This document shows positions 33,953 through 43,212 of a stretch of 64,000 nt of DNA, piece by piece (the stretch's first letter is position 1; the number at the start of each line of letters is the position of its first letter). Below the pieces are notes generated by a model. The model made no database searches. It worked only from the letters and a program-made list of their open reading frames with translations, and was not told the DNA's origin. Both the position numbers and the translations under genes were made by a program. The DNA is from Winogradskyella tangerina. GTDB taxonomy: Bacteria > Bacteroidota > Bacteroidia > Flavobacteriales > Flavobacteriaceae. The DNA lies in NCBI RefSeq assembly GCF_003260205.1, contig NZ_QERF01000001.1, positions 310,001 to 374,000 on the forward strand, written 5' to 3'.

Positions 33953-35515
33953 TTATGAACTGCAAGACAACATAGAGCAGCCTACTTTATGGCGTGCCCA
34001 TTCTGGTCGTTTAGCAAACCACTTTTTATATTTTGGTTGCTCGTCGTAGGGTTTTTTGAGTAATTCAAAAAGTTCCTCAATTAAACTATTATCGCCATCT
34101 TCAGCCTTATCAATGGCTAATTGTGCCATATAATTTCTGAGCACATATTTTGGGTTGACCAAATTCATTTGAGTCTTACGCTCATTGTCAGTTAGTTCTT
34201 CTTTTCGTAATCTTTGGTCGTAAGAACTAAACCAAACTTTCCATTGCTCTTCAATGGCATCTGAAATTTCTTCTGAACTATAAAATGCTTCTTCAACTAA
34301 TTTTAATCCTGAATCCACATCACCGATCTTATAGTTTGATAATAGTCTGAAAAATATCGTCATATCCGTTTCAGACAACAACAAACAATCTTCAAGATCT
34401 TTAATTAAATGAATATCATTAGTATCTTCAACCATAAGCCCTAATTTAGATCGCATCATTGCTAAGGACTTAGATTCAAAATCGGTTTGGTATTGATTCA
34501 AAACTTTTTCAAAAGGCTCAGCTTCTTCTAATAATGGATAGAGCGCGTTCGCGAGTTGCAACAAATTCCAAAGACCAATATTGGGTTGATTTCCGTAACG
34601 GTAGCGTTTATTTTGGCGATCGGTTGTGTTTGGTGTCCAGCCAAAATCAAAACCTTCAAGCCAGCCATAAGGTCCATAATCTATGGTCAATCCTAAAACA
34701 GACATGTTATCGGTATTCATAACACCATGCACGAAACCGACACGTTGCCAATGGATGATCATTTCAAGTGTTCTATTGGCAACCTCTTCAAACAGCTTTA
34801 TATAGGTGTCTTTTGAAGGTTCACCCAGCTCTGGGTAGAAATACTTCAACGTGTAATCTGCAAGCTTTTTCAAATTCTGAAAATCTTGTCGGGCTGCGAA
34901 TAATTCGAAATTTCCAAATCGTATAAAAGTCGGTGCAACACGACAAACGATAGCGCCTGTTTCGTATGCCGCATTACCATCATAGAGCATATCTCTTAAA
35001 ACTTGATCTCCAGATGTCATCAAACTTAGAGCTCTGGTTGTGGGCACACCAAGATGAAACATGGCCTCACTGCACAAATATTCGCGTATAGACGAGCGTA
35101 AAACAGCTAAGCCGTCACCTTGCCTTGAGTATGGAGTTTCCCCGGCACCTTTCAATTGTAATGCCCAACGCTGTCCGTTGTGCATAACTTCAAATAAATT
35201 GATGGCCCGTCCGTCTCCTAATTGGCCAGCCCAATTTCCGAATTGATGACCAGCATAAGCCATAGCAAAGGGCTTGGTGTTGGCGTAAACTTCGGTTCCG
35301 GAGAAAATATTAAGAAACGCTTTGGATTTGATATCATTTTCATCCAATCCGATCGTATGAGCCATTTCAGAAGATGCATGCAATAGTTCTGGTTTAGTTG
35401 GAACTTTTGGCACCACAAACGAATACATGGCCTCAAAAACTTTTCGTCTTGAATTCTCCATGTTAGAATCTGATGGCAATTCTTTGTTAAATGTGTCGTT
35501 AATACTTAATTTCAT
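33953..35515 (-). CDS. selO: Protein adenylyltransferase SelO (YdiU family)
   Basis: A 520-residue pseudokinase-fold enzyme that transfers AMP to protein Ser/Thr/Tyr. Seen: A-L-Q-L-K-G-A-G-E-T-P-Y-S-R (nucleotide lysine), R-S-S-I-R-E-Y-L-C-S-E-A-M, catalytic-loop G-V-M-N-T-D-N with Asp269, and D-Y-G-P with Asp279 (metal-binding DFG equivalent). The last residues are S-C-S-S, whose Cys lies third from the end, where eukaryotic SelO has selenocysteine. First gene of a five-gene minus-strand operon; a TACCTTTT box lies near 35550 upstream. SelO links redox state to AMPylation, matching its neighbours OsmC, EgtB and EgtD. Confidence 0.9.
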   Translation of the reverse strand: MKLSINDTFNKELPSDSNMENSRRKVFEAMYSFVVPKVPTKPELLHASSEMAHTIGLDENDIKSKAFLNIFSGTEVYANTKPFAMAYAGHQFGNWAGQLGDGRAINLFEVMHNGQRWALQLKGAGETPYSRQGDGLAVLRSSIREYLCSEAMFHLGVPTTRALSLMTSGDQVLRDMLYDGNAAYETGAIVCRVAPTFIRFGNFELFAARQDFQNLKKLADYTLKYFYPELGEPSKDTYIKLFEEVANRTLEMIIHWQRVGFVHGVMNTDNMSVLGLTIDYGPYGWLEGFDFGWTPNTTDRQNKRYRYGNQPNIGLWNLLQLANALYPLLEEAEPFEKVLNQYQTDFESKSLAMMRSKLGLMVEDTNDIHLIKDLEDCLLLSETDMTIFFRLLSNYKIGDVDSGLKLVEEAFYSSEEISDAIEEQWKVWFSSYDQRLRKEELTDNERKTQMNLVNPKYVLRNYMAQLAIDKAEDGDNSLIEELFELLKKPYDEQPKYKKWFAKRPEWARHKVGCSMLSCSS

Positions 35516-35687
35516 GGAAATAACCGATGAACTTTTTAAAAGGTAATTTTTGGCTAATGATTACGTCTAAGTCTTAAGTCGGAAAACAGACTAAAACCTT
35601 GCTAACTCCTGTTATTGGCTAAGTTACCAATTTAGGAATTGAAAAAGGTTATAAATTATTCTTAAATTACGCTCACATAATTGACAT

Positions 35688-36917
35688 ATGGAACATATAA
35701 TTCTTGAAGCTGAGAAATTTGTAACGTCTCATTTAAACGATCATTTAGACGCCTCTTTTGTATATCATAATTTGGCCCATACCCAGCGTGTGGTGAGCAA
35801 AGTAAAAGAACTGATCGAGGAAAGTGATCTTAGTGCTATTGAAAAACAACAGCTTGTTATTGCCGCATGGTTTCATGATTCTGGATTCACAAAAACTATA
35901 GATGGGCACGAAAAAGAAGGTGCTCGGATTGCTTCTGAATTTTTAAAATCTCAAGAGGTTTCAGACGAAAATATAAAAGCCATAGCCAATCTTATCTTGG
36001 CTACTGAAATGTCTTATGAGCCAAAAACTGAATCTGAAGGATTTATCCGTGATGCGGATTGTGCACACTTATCGAGTAAGAATTACGGAAACTATGCAGC
36101 GCTTTTGCGCAAAGAATGGGAACTCACACTTGGTAAGAAAGTCTCTAAAGCAGAATGGCTACAAGAAAATATAAAGTTTTTAACCAGTCATAGTTTTCAT
36201 ACGGCGCTAGCGACAAGTAAATGGGAAAAGCGTAAAGGAAAGAATTTAGCTAATCTTCTTCAAGATCAGAATAAAGTTAAAACAAATACCGAAAAGCTAA
36301 AGCAGAAAAAAGCAGAACTCAACTTTAAAAAAGAGAAATTAGATCTCCCTGATCGTGGTATTGAAACCATGTTTAGGGTGGCCTTGAGAAATCACATAAC
36401 ACTGAGTGATATTGCGGACACGAAGGCGAATATTTTACTTTCGGTAAACGCAATTATAATCTCATTGGTGCTCTCTAATTTGGTATCTAAATTAGATAAT
36501 CCATCAAATTATTACCTTATATGGCCAACTGCGATATTTGCACTTGCCACTGTAGTTTCGATTATTTTATCTGTACTCGCAACACGTCCGAATGTAACCA
36601 GCGGAAAATTCACAAAAGAGGATGTAGCCAACAAAAAAGTTAACCTTTTATTTTTTGGTAATTTCCATAAAATGAGCCTTCAAGAATTTGAATGGGCCAT
36701 GCAAGAAATGATGAAAGACAAAGAATACTTATACGGTTCGCTTACTAAGGATCTCTATTTTCTCGGATTAGTATTGAATAGAAAGTACGGCCTGCTTAGA
36801 CTGACTTACACCGTTTTTGCGGTTGGTATAATAGTAAGTGTTATAGCCTTTGCTATTGCATTTCAATTTTCGGGTACAGAAACAGTGGTAACGGATCTTC
36901 TGGAAACTGCTAGTTAA
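35688..36917 (+). CDS. HD-domain / PycTM membrane protein (Pycsar effector family)
   Basis: A 409-residue protein. Residues about 15-180 are an HD phosphohydrolase domain: H31 in H-N-L-A-H-T-Q-R-V, H63-D64 in W-F-H-D-S-G-F and D124 in R-D-A-D-C-A-H. A charged linker (190-220) leads to a PycTM domain (225-395): A-D-T-K-A-N-I-L-L-S-V-N-A-I, two adjacent helices (about 248-268 and 275-298), F-F-G-N-F-H-K-M and a last helix (373-393). In Pycsar defence, PycTM effectors respond to cyclic UMP or CMP. No pyrimidine cyclase gene is in the window, so signal and purpose are unknown. Convergent with the GAF gene, sharing TTAA. Confidence 0.8.
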   Translation: MEHIILEAEKFVTSHLNDHLDASFVYHNLAHTQRVVSKVKELIEESDLSAIEKQQLVIAAWFHDSGFTKTIDGHEKEGARIASEFLKSQEVSDENIKAIANLILATEMSYEPKTESEGFIRDADCAHLSSKNYGNYAALLRKEWELTLGKKVSKAEWLQENIKFLTSHSFHTALATSKWEKRKGKNLANLLQDQNKVKTNTEKLKQKKAELNFKKEKLDLPDRGIETMFRVALRNHITLSDIADTKANILLSVNAIIISLVLSNLVSKLDNPSNYYLIWPTAIFALATVVSIILSVLATRPNVTSGKFTKEDVANKKVNLLFFGNFHKMSLQEFEWAMQEMMKDKEYLYGSLTKDLYFLGLVLNRKYGLLRLTYTVFAVGIIVSVIAFAIAFQFSGTETVVTDLLETAS

Positions 36918-39286
36918 GACTTGATTTCTTTCATTAAATCGTCGTAAGTATAAAATGCCTTGTCATCTTTATCCTTGTGATAAAGTACACTTACGCGTAT
37001 TGCTTTAAGCCCGGTTACAGCTTGAAGATCTTCTAATTCAACAATCTCAACATCGTCATCTAAATATTTCTTAGACTGCAAGAATTTGACGTATCTTAAA
37101 TATTCTATTTCATCCTCTTTTTGAGAATACACAATACTAATTTTACCCTTTTGTGTAACACGTTCGTTAGTTCCTTTAATGGCAGCTTTATCAACACGCT
37201 TTTTTACAATTTCGTATCGGGCATTATAAGTACCATCGACATCAAAGTGTTTTTCATCCATTCTAAAACTAATCGTTAAAGGTTGATTAAACACTAAGAT
37301 CATAGAAGCTACGTCTAAGGCTACTGGGAATTGCGATTGCATTTGGTAATAGGCATTTTCCATTTCTACCATAACTTGCAATTGCCATAGTCTGAGGTTG
37401 TATAGATAAATTGGATTGAAACTATCTTCTTTCGTAATTGACTCACCTATGTACATGTTGTGCTCCACACCGTCCGTTTTAAAACGTTCAAAATAGTGTG
37501 GATACATTTGCTGTGCTTCAACTTGTTTTTGGTCTAAAAGCATTGCCATTTCACGGTTGATCAAGGCAATAGTATCATCGTAATTCTTACGGTGATGATA
37601 TAATACATTCAATTCGTCATTTATACTATTGAAGTAATCGTCGATCAATGGTTTTAATTCCTCGTTATCGGCAAGGTGATTCAAAACCGATTCTACATCA
37701 TCCTTTAAAAATGCTGAAATCTGATGTTCACTATCAACTTTAAAAACGTCAGCCAAACCAGAGAGGTATTCATCTATTTGAAATACATACTGGTCATAAA
37801 TTGGTAATTCTTCCAATTTTGAAGCTGTTTCAAAAATATTTTTAACCGTAGTTAATTGCATAGTAAGATCTTCCTTTGTTGCCCAGTTTCTGGCATCAGA
37901 AGAACCTTTTATATCTATTTGTCCGTATAGTGGATATATGTTTTCGAAGGCAATTTTATTGAAGGATGGTTCCTTGCCATTCAATTGATCTTTGATAAAA
38001 TTTCGGGCTTCTTTTTCAAACCTCCAATGAACACTCGGATGAATTGAAGTACATTCTTTTTGAATAATCGCCTCAACGAGATTTTCCTCATCGTTTTTTG
38101 AGCGTTCTACTGCCGAAACAATAAACGGCATTACATCAATTAATTTGTTGGCATTTATGCTGTTTAAGACTTTGGGCTCTTTTGAAACGATTTCTAAAAT
38201 ACCCATGAGTCCATTTTCATTTGCAATTGGTGCAAAAATTGCACTTTTATAGCCTTGATCGTGTAAGACCTTCACATGAGGTGCCTTGCCCTTTGAATAT
38301 TTATAAGCCTTATCTACATCAGAAACCGAAAAGTAAGCTTTTTCACTCAGCAATTTATTATAAGACCACTCACATAGGGCATCACCGCAAGACAAGTTAT
38401 CTTCTTCGTTGAGTAAGAAACTGTTCATACCTACACCATAAACACGCTCAAACATGCTTTCTTCTTCGTTGTAAATTGAAAAGCCAATCTCTAAATTTTT
38501 GAATCCGAACAACGATCTGAAAATCTCATAGAAACTTTCCATGAAACTCGCATCTTTTCTTTTATCCTCACCAATAAGTGAAGATTTTATATTTGAAATG
38601 GACTGATCATCGGTAACATCAAAAATGTTAGAAATAATAAAGCCTTTAAATTCATAAGAATTCGGCGGGAATTTTTCTTTCCAGAGATCTATGTTTTCGA
38701 AATTATCTAAAAGCTCATCAAAGTCTTCCTGCGTAATTGGTTTTGCTCCTTTGCGGGCATTGATCTCCATAAAATCTGCATTGTACAGAATTTTATAATA
38801 GCGCATGATACCGTTTGCATCTAGGATTTCATAGAAAAAAGGTCGCTTAAAATTGAGATCATAACCATAACACGCCTTTAGGATAATAGCGCAGGCTATA
38901 ATATACGTTTGATCCTCTGGCATATTCTTTACCTTTAACTCAAATTCTGGACCCACGTTTTTTAAGATCGAATCGAATCGTTCTGAAGTCTTAAAAATGT
39001 GATTTTGAAAAGGTACGGTCGCAACTTTAATCTCATTACGAGTTAACAACGGATTGAAAGAATCGTGTAAAATATTATCGATTTCAGACTTGTGGGTTTC
39101 TAACAAAGCTAAATCGCTAAAGCCTTCTCGTAATACCGGAATATCTTCTGCAATCTTTAAAACGCGCTCAGCATTAGCGGAAACAAATCCATTAGCTGAA
39201 GATCTAAGTTTTTCGTATTCATTAAATAGTTTATTAAAACTAACTTTAATGATAAATGGTGATTCTATTTGGTCGTTAATATCCAT
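36914..39286 (-). CDS. GAF-domain protein, large, cytoplasmic
   Basis: A 790-residue protein without signal peptide or membrane helices. A GAF-like domain lies at about 240-390 (E-S-F-Y-E-I-F-R-S-L-F-G then Y-K-S-A-I-F-A-P-I-A-N-E-N-G-L-M-G-I-L-E-I). The N-terminal 220 residues and C-terminal 400 residues are unassigned, though the latter has a helical region (540-620) and an acidic end. Comparable long GAF proteins occur across Flavobacteriaceae with no known ligand. No kinase, GGDEF or cyclase motif is found. It may have its own promoter, with a TAACTTTG box at 39308-39315. Confidence 0.7.
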   Translation of the reverse strand: MDINDQIESPFIIKVSFNKLFNEYEKLRSSANGFVSANAERVLKIAEDIPVLREGFSDLALLETHKSEIDNILHDSFNPLLTRNEIKVATVPFQNHIFKTSERFDSILKNVGPEFELKVKNMPEDQTYIIACAIILKACYGYDLNFKRPFFYEILDANGIMRYYKILYNADFMEINARKGAKPITQEDFDELLDNFENIDLWKEKFPPNSYEFKGFIISNIFDVTDDQSISNIKSSLIGEDKRKDASFMESFYEIFRSLFGFKNLEIGFSIYNEEESMFERVYGVGMNSFLLNEEDNLSCGDALCEWSYNKLLSEKAYFSVSDVDKAYKYSKGKAPHVKVLHDQGYKSAIFAPIANENGLMGILEIVSKEPKVLNSINANKLIDVMPFIVSAVERSKNDEENLVEAIIQKECTSIHPSVHWRFEKEARNFIKDQLNGKEPSFNKIAFENIYPLYGQIDIKGSSDARNWATKEDLTMQLTTVKNIFETASKLEELPIYDQYVFQIDEYLSGLADVFKVDSEHQISAFLKDDVESVLNHLADNEELKPLIDDYFNSINDELNVLYHHRKNYDDTIALINREMAMLLDQKQVEAQQMYPHYFERFKTDGVEHNMYIGESITKEDSFNPIYLYNLRLWQLQVMVEMENAYYQMQSQFPVALDVASMILVFNQPLTISFRMDEKHFDVDGTYNARYEIVKKRVDKAAIKGTNERVTQKGKISIVYSQKEDEIEYLRYVKFLQSKKYLDDDVEIVELEDLQAVTGLKAIRVSVLYHKDKDDKAFYTYDDLMKEIKS

Positions 39287-39307
39287 AATAACACGCGGTT
39301 ACAATTG

Positions 39308-39315
39308 CAAAGTTA
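39308..39315 (-). promoter_or_regulatory. -7 promoter element for the GAF gene (TAACTTTG)
   Basis: An exact TAnnTTTG match on the minus strand 22 bases before the ATG at 39286; no TTG at the -33 position. The hairpin at 39326-39352 lies just upstream. Confidence 0.4.
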
Positions 39316-39325
39316 AGAATATTTA

Positions 39326-39352
39326 AAGTAGTCGCTATTTACTAGACTACCT
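39326..39352 (-). terminator. Possible terminator at the end of the alpha-glucan operon
   Basis: An 8-bp stem with one G-T pair (plus arms AAGTAGTC and GACTACCT) and an 11-base loop, followed on the minus strand by TTTAAATATTCTT. It lies 34 bases after the GH97 stop. The T-run is short, so termination may be weak. Confidence 0.4.
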
Positions 39353-39385
39353 TACACCAAATTTGTTACCCGAAATATGTTAAAA

Positions 39386-41515
39386 TTATCTTTTAATTAA
39401 ACTGATTGCAAAACCACCACCCTCAGCTAAATCAATGTTCAATTTTGAAGTAGAATTCAGGTCGATTTTTTCTATAGAAATGTCTAAAGGATTGTTGTTC
39501 CAGTGGGCATTATCACCGTCCTTATAAATTTTTGCTTCATAGGTAACATCAGTCTCAAGGAAATCGAAATTGATTTCAAAGGTTCTTGAATTCTCATCGG
39601 TAATTCCTCCGACAAACCAATTTCCGGTTCCGCGCTCTTTTCGAGCTATGGTTACATAATCACCGACTTCACCGTTTAGGACCTTACTCTCTTCCCAATC
39701 TACACCAACATCTTTTATGAATTGCAGTGGCTCTGGATTGGCCTCGTAATGCTTTACCAAGTCTGCAGCCATTTGCACCGGACTATAAATAACCACATAC
39801 AAGGCTAGCTGTTGTGCCAAGGTGGTGTTCACCTGATTGTCCTTTCGGTATTCATCGAATTTGATATTAAAAATTCCCGGAGTAAAATCTATTGGTCCGG
39901 CTAGCATTCTTGTAAAGGCAACTATTGGTAGATGTTCTGGTGGGTTTCCACCGTCACCAGCCCAAGCATTGAACTCCTGACCTCTTAGGCCTTCACGAGA
40001 AATAATATTAGGATAAGTACGTCGTAAACCCGTAGCCTTAATCGGTTCGTGGGCGTTGACGGCAACCTCATATTCAGCTGCTTTTATCGCAGCATTATTA
40101 TATTGATTGACCATGTATTGCCCGTGATGGTATTCACCTTTCGGAATAATTTTACCCACATAGCCAGACTTCACAGCGTGCATTCCATACTGTTGCATTA
40201 AAGCATAAGCTGTGTCTTGCTGTTTCTCATAGGTCTGTGTTGCTGCTGAAGTTTCGTGATGCATAATGATCTCAACACCTTTCGCCTTAGCATAGCTTGT
40301 AACTTCATCAAGATCATAATCAGGATAAGGAGTTACAAAATCGAAAACCCCTTCACGGTCTTCAAAACCTATCCAACGTTCCCAACCAGTATTCCAACCT
40401 TCTACTAAAACGCCTTTGATGTTATTCCTAGCTGAAAAATCAATGAAATTCTTTACGTTTTCTGTGGTTGCGCCATGTTTTCCGTGCGCTTTACCAGTAT
40501 CGGTCCATTTGCCATCTACCATTTCCATTCCGTAATCCCAAGAGGATTTTCCTAAGTGCATTTCCCACCAAACACCTGTATACTTCATTGGTGTGAACCA
40601 CGAAACATCGCCAAGTTTATTCGGTTCGTTAAGATTAACGATTAGATCAGATTCTATGAGATCGGGTGCATTATCCGCAATTTGAATGGTACGCCAAGGG
40701 GTTGAAAAAGGCAGGCTTCGTTTTACTTTATACGCCGTGTTTTCAGAGCCTACTAAATTACTCTTCAAATTTAAATTCATGGTATCCACCTTGAGTGTCA
40801 TCCCTGAATAATCTACCAATGCTGCCTCATGAAAACTTAGATGTAATCCGTTCATACCAACCATTGTAACTGGTGTATTCACGGCATTTTCAGGAATATA
40901 GGTTTGCGCTAAATTCGTTTTTGGGATATACGATTTGGCATCGATTTCAGATAGTTTAGTTGTGCTATATAAATGCTCGTAAATATCCCAATCTCCAGGA
41001 ATCCAGAACGTTTTATAATCCTCGGTGAGGTTGAATTCGGTGTGCTCGTCTTTAATTAAGGCCTCGGTCCAGTTATTTTGTTCTGGGAAATGGTATCTAA
41101 AACCAACACCATCATTATAAATCTTGAATGTGATTTCTAATTTTCTTTGTGCTTCTATGCTGTCATTTTCCTTTAACCGAATTTTTAATGAAGTTCCCTG
41201 ATTTTCAACCTTCAGCTTTTCGCCCCAAGGCATTTCCCAGTCATCCTTGAAGGTTTGAATATTGGCCTCTTCAATTACTAAGCCTGATTTTAATGCATTC
41301 GCATTTGTAAATTCCATGCCCAAATAAGAAGTGTCAACAATGATCTCATTTTTATAGCTGACCACATAAAATGGTTTTCCCTCGGTATCGACATTAAAAT
41401 CTACTTTGATGTTTTTATCTGGTGAATAGGCTTCAAGGATAATACCCTCAGTTTTTGTGTTCTTGCATGACAACAAACACAAACACAATACAAATGCGAT
41501 TAGACTAGCTTTCAT
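39386..41515 (-). CDS. GH97 alpha-glucosidase lipoprotein (SusB-like, inverting type)
   Basis: A 709-residue lipoprotein (L-L-S-C, Cys17, then K-N-T-K). It has the N-terminal beta-supersandwich, a TIM barrel with G-V-W-W-E-M-H-L-G-K-S-S-W, and a C-terminal beta domain. Glutamates at 421 (H-H-E-T-S), 490 (A-H-E-P-I-K) and 514 (R-G-Q-E-F-N-A-W) keep the exact spacing of SusB Glu439, Glu508 and Glu532, so an inverting alpha-glucosidase is expected. Retaining GH97 enzymes use an Asp elsewhere. It hydrolyses maltooligosaccharides from the non-reducing end. Last gene of the left arm, two bases after GH13. Confidence 0.9.
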   Translation of the reverse strand: MKASLIAFVLCLCLLSCKNTKTEGIILEAYSPDKNIKVDFNVDTEGKPFYVVSYKNEIIVDTSYLGMEFTNANALKSGLVIEEANIQTFKDDWEMPWGEKLKVENQGTSLKIRLKENDSIEAQRKLEITFKIYNDGVGFRYHFPEQNNWTEALIKDEHTEFNLTEDYKTFWIPGDWDIYEHLYSTTKLSEIDAKSYIPKTNLAQTYIPENAVNTPVTMVGMNGLHLSFHEAALVDYSGMTLKVDTMNLNLKSNLVGSENTAYKVKRSLPFSTPWRTIQIADNAPDLIESDLIVNLNEPNKLGDVSWFTPMKYTGVWWEMHLGKSSWDYGMEMVDGKWTDTGKAHGKHGATTENVKNFIDFSARNNIKGVLVEGWNTGWERWIGFEDREGVFDFVTPYPDYDLDEVTSYAKAKGVEIIMHHETSAATQTYEKQQDTAYALMQQYGMHAVKSGYVGKIIPKGEYHHGQYMVNQYNNAAIKAAEYEVAVNAHEPIKATGLRRTYPNIISREGLRGQEFNAWAGDGGNPPEHLPIVAFTRMLAGPIDFTPGIFNIKFDEYRKDNQVNTTLAQQLALYVVIYSPVQMAADLVKHYEANPEPLQFIKDVGVDWEESKVLNGEVGDYVTIARKERGTGNWFVGGITDENSRTFEINFDFLETDVTYEAKIYKDGDNAHWNNNPLDISIEKIDLNSTSKLNIDLAEGGGFAISLIKR

Positions 41516-41517
41516 AA

Positions 41518-43203
41518 TTATTTCTTTTCTAATAGAACAACTTCAAAGTCGGAATTAATAATAGCCTTCCCTTCAGAAACTGTAATATCCTGACCAGAAT
41601 ACGCATCGTGTATGATGTCTCCATTTTCAAAAACTTTAGAAACATCTAGAGTTTTTTCACCTTTATTCAACTCTAATCCTATTACAACAAAATCCTTGTA
41701 ATCTCCTTTTTGAAGACTTCTATAAAAGATATATGGTTTCTGGGTAATCATTTGATGAACACCTGCACCTACAGCAGGATGCTTGGCTCTAAACTGACCA
41801 AGTTTTTGCCAATGTGCTAAAACTGCTTTAGTCTCATCATTTGCTTCGATATCCTCCCAATTCATAAATGAACGGAGTGTTGCATCGCCTACAGCATCTT
41901 CAATCACCAAAGAGCGTGCAGTTTCGTCCCCGTAATAGACCTGTGAAGTTCCTGGAGATAATAATAACCTATTTGCTGTTTCAAAAGGTTTTTCGCGAGA
42001 TGCATCAAATGGACTTCCATCATCATGAGAGCTCAAATAATTCAAGGTACCAAAGTCTTTAAGATCACCCGATAGATGCTCGTGGTACTTTTTAAACATC
42101 TCCTCATAATTCAACTGTTTGGCGTTCCATTTAAATTCAAAATTGATTAAACTTTGAAAACTCGGCGGATCGAAATAGTTGACCTTCTTATCCCCAAAAT
42201 CGAAAAGCTGACCGCCGCTGATCCCATAGTTGTAAACTTCACCAACTAAGTAAAAGTCATTAGCATCCATAACCTTATCAGGGTTATTCTTTTTGAATTC
42301 AGCAAATGCATAATCACATTCCACTTTAAACTCTTGCCATACAAATTCTTCCGTGTGTTTTACAGTATCTACACGATAGCCGTCAACACCAAATTCGGTA
42401 ATGTAATCGGTAAGCCACTTCATAATGTAAAAACGTGGTGCACGTGGATGACCTGTTCTTTCGAAAAATTCATCGAGCTCTTTCACCTCTTGCTCGTAGC
42501 GTCCTTCAGCCTTCCATTTTTCAACCAATTGAGGCGGTAATTCTACATTGTCATTACTTTCGGTTCTAATATCCGGAAGATTGGCAACAAGTGTACAACC
42601 AATGGTATTTTCATAGGTATCATACGAGCATTGTTTGTCTGTTCGAACCCAATCATTTGGCCAAACCGGATCTTTGTCAGTAACAGGACCTGTGTGATTG
42701 ATAACTGCATCTAATACTATTCTGATACCTTTAGCGTGCGCTTCTTTTACAAGTTCGTGCAGATCTTCTTTGGTACCGTAATTAGGATCGATCTTAGTCC
42801 AATCTTTAGCCCAATACCCATGGAAACCATAAGTAACTCCGGTTCCTTCATCGGTACCGCCATGAATTTGCTCTACGATCGGCGTCATCCAAATGGCATT
42901 GATGCCCAGATCGGTAAAATAGCCTTCTTTAACTTTTTGGGTAATACCCTTTATATCTCCACCTTCAAAACCACGAAGTTTACCAGTTTCCTTTGTTCTA
43001 TCAAAATTAATATCATTTGTAGTATCGCCATTATTGAAACGATCTGTCAATAAAAAATATAGGTTTGCGCCTTCCCAAATAAATGGTGCTTCGTTAACAC
43101 TTGTTGGTTCAACAACGTTGGCTTTGATCTCTTCTTGTGATGGGTTATTTTTACAATTAGTGAGCATAAAGCATACTATTAGTAAGGTAAGAACTGGTTT
43201 CAT
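41518..43203 (-). CDS. GH13 alpha-amylase family lipoprotein (MalS-like)
   Basis: A 561-residue lipoprotein (L-T-N-C, Cys18). GH13 regions are complete: D-A-V-I-N-H (I), G-Y-R-V-D-T-V-K-H with nucleophile Asp (II), L-V-G-E-V-Y-N with acid/base Glu (III) and S-S-H-D-D with transition-state Asp (IV). The long loop holding T-D-K-Q-C-S-Y and T-I-G-C-T-L-V, with a Cys pair, and the N-terminal F-L-L-T-D-R-F-N-N-G-D recall periplasmic MalS (GH13 subfamily 19), which releases maltohexaose. Assigned by motif similarity only. It lies nine bases after the previous GH13 gene. Confidence 0.85.
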   Translation of the reverse strand: MKPVLTLLIVCFMLTNCKNNPSQEEIKANVVEPTSVNEAPFIWEGANLYFLLTDRFNNGDTTNDINFDRTKETGKLRGFEGGDIKGITQKVKEGYFTDLGINAIWMTPIVEQIHGGTDEGTGVTYGFHGYWAKDWTKIDPNYGTKEDLHELVKEAHAKGIRIVLDAVINHTGPVTDKDPVWPNDWVRTDKQCSYDTYENTIGCTLVANLPDIRTESNDNVELPPQLVEKWKAEGRYEQEVKELDEFFERTGHPRAPRFYIMKWLTDYITEFGVDGYRVDTVKHTEEFVWQEFKVECDYAFAEFKKNNPDKVMDANDFYLVGEVYNYGISGGQLFDFGDKKVNYFDPPSFQSLINFEFKWNAKQLNYEEMFKKYHEHLSGDLKDFGTLNYLSSHDDGSPFDASREKPFETANRLLLSPGTSQVYYGDETARSLVIEDAVGDATLRSFMNWEDIEANDETKAVLAHWQKLGQFRAKHPAVGAGVHQMITQKPYIFYRSLQKGDYKDFVVIGLELNKGEKTLDVSKVFENGDIIHDAYSGQDITVSEGKAIINSDFEVVLLEKK

Positions 43204-43212
43204 GTATAAGGT

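Noticed and set aside
35688-39286. Complete Pycsar antiphage system
   Set aside because: Only a PycTM-type domain is present; the 790-residue neighbour shows no cyclase motifs and lies on the other strand.
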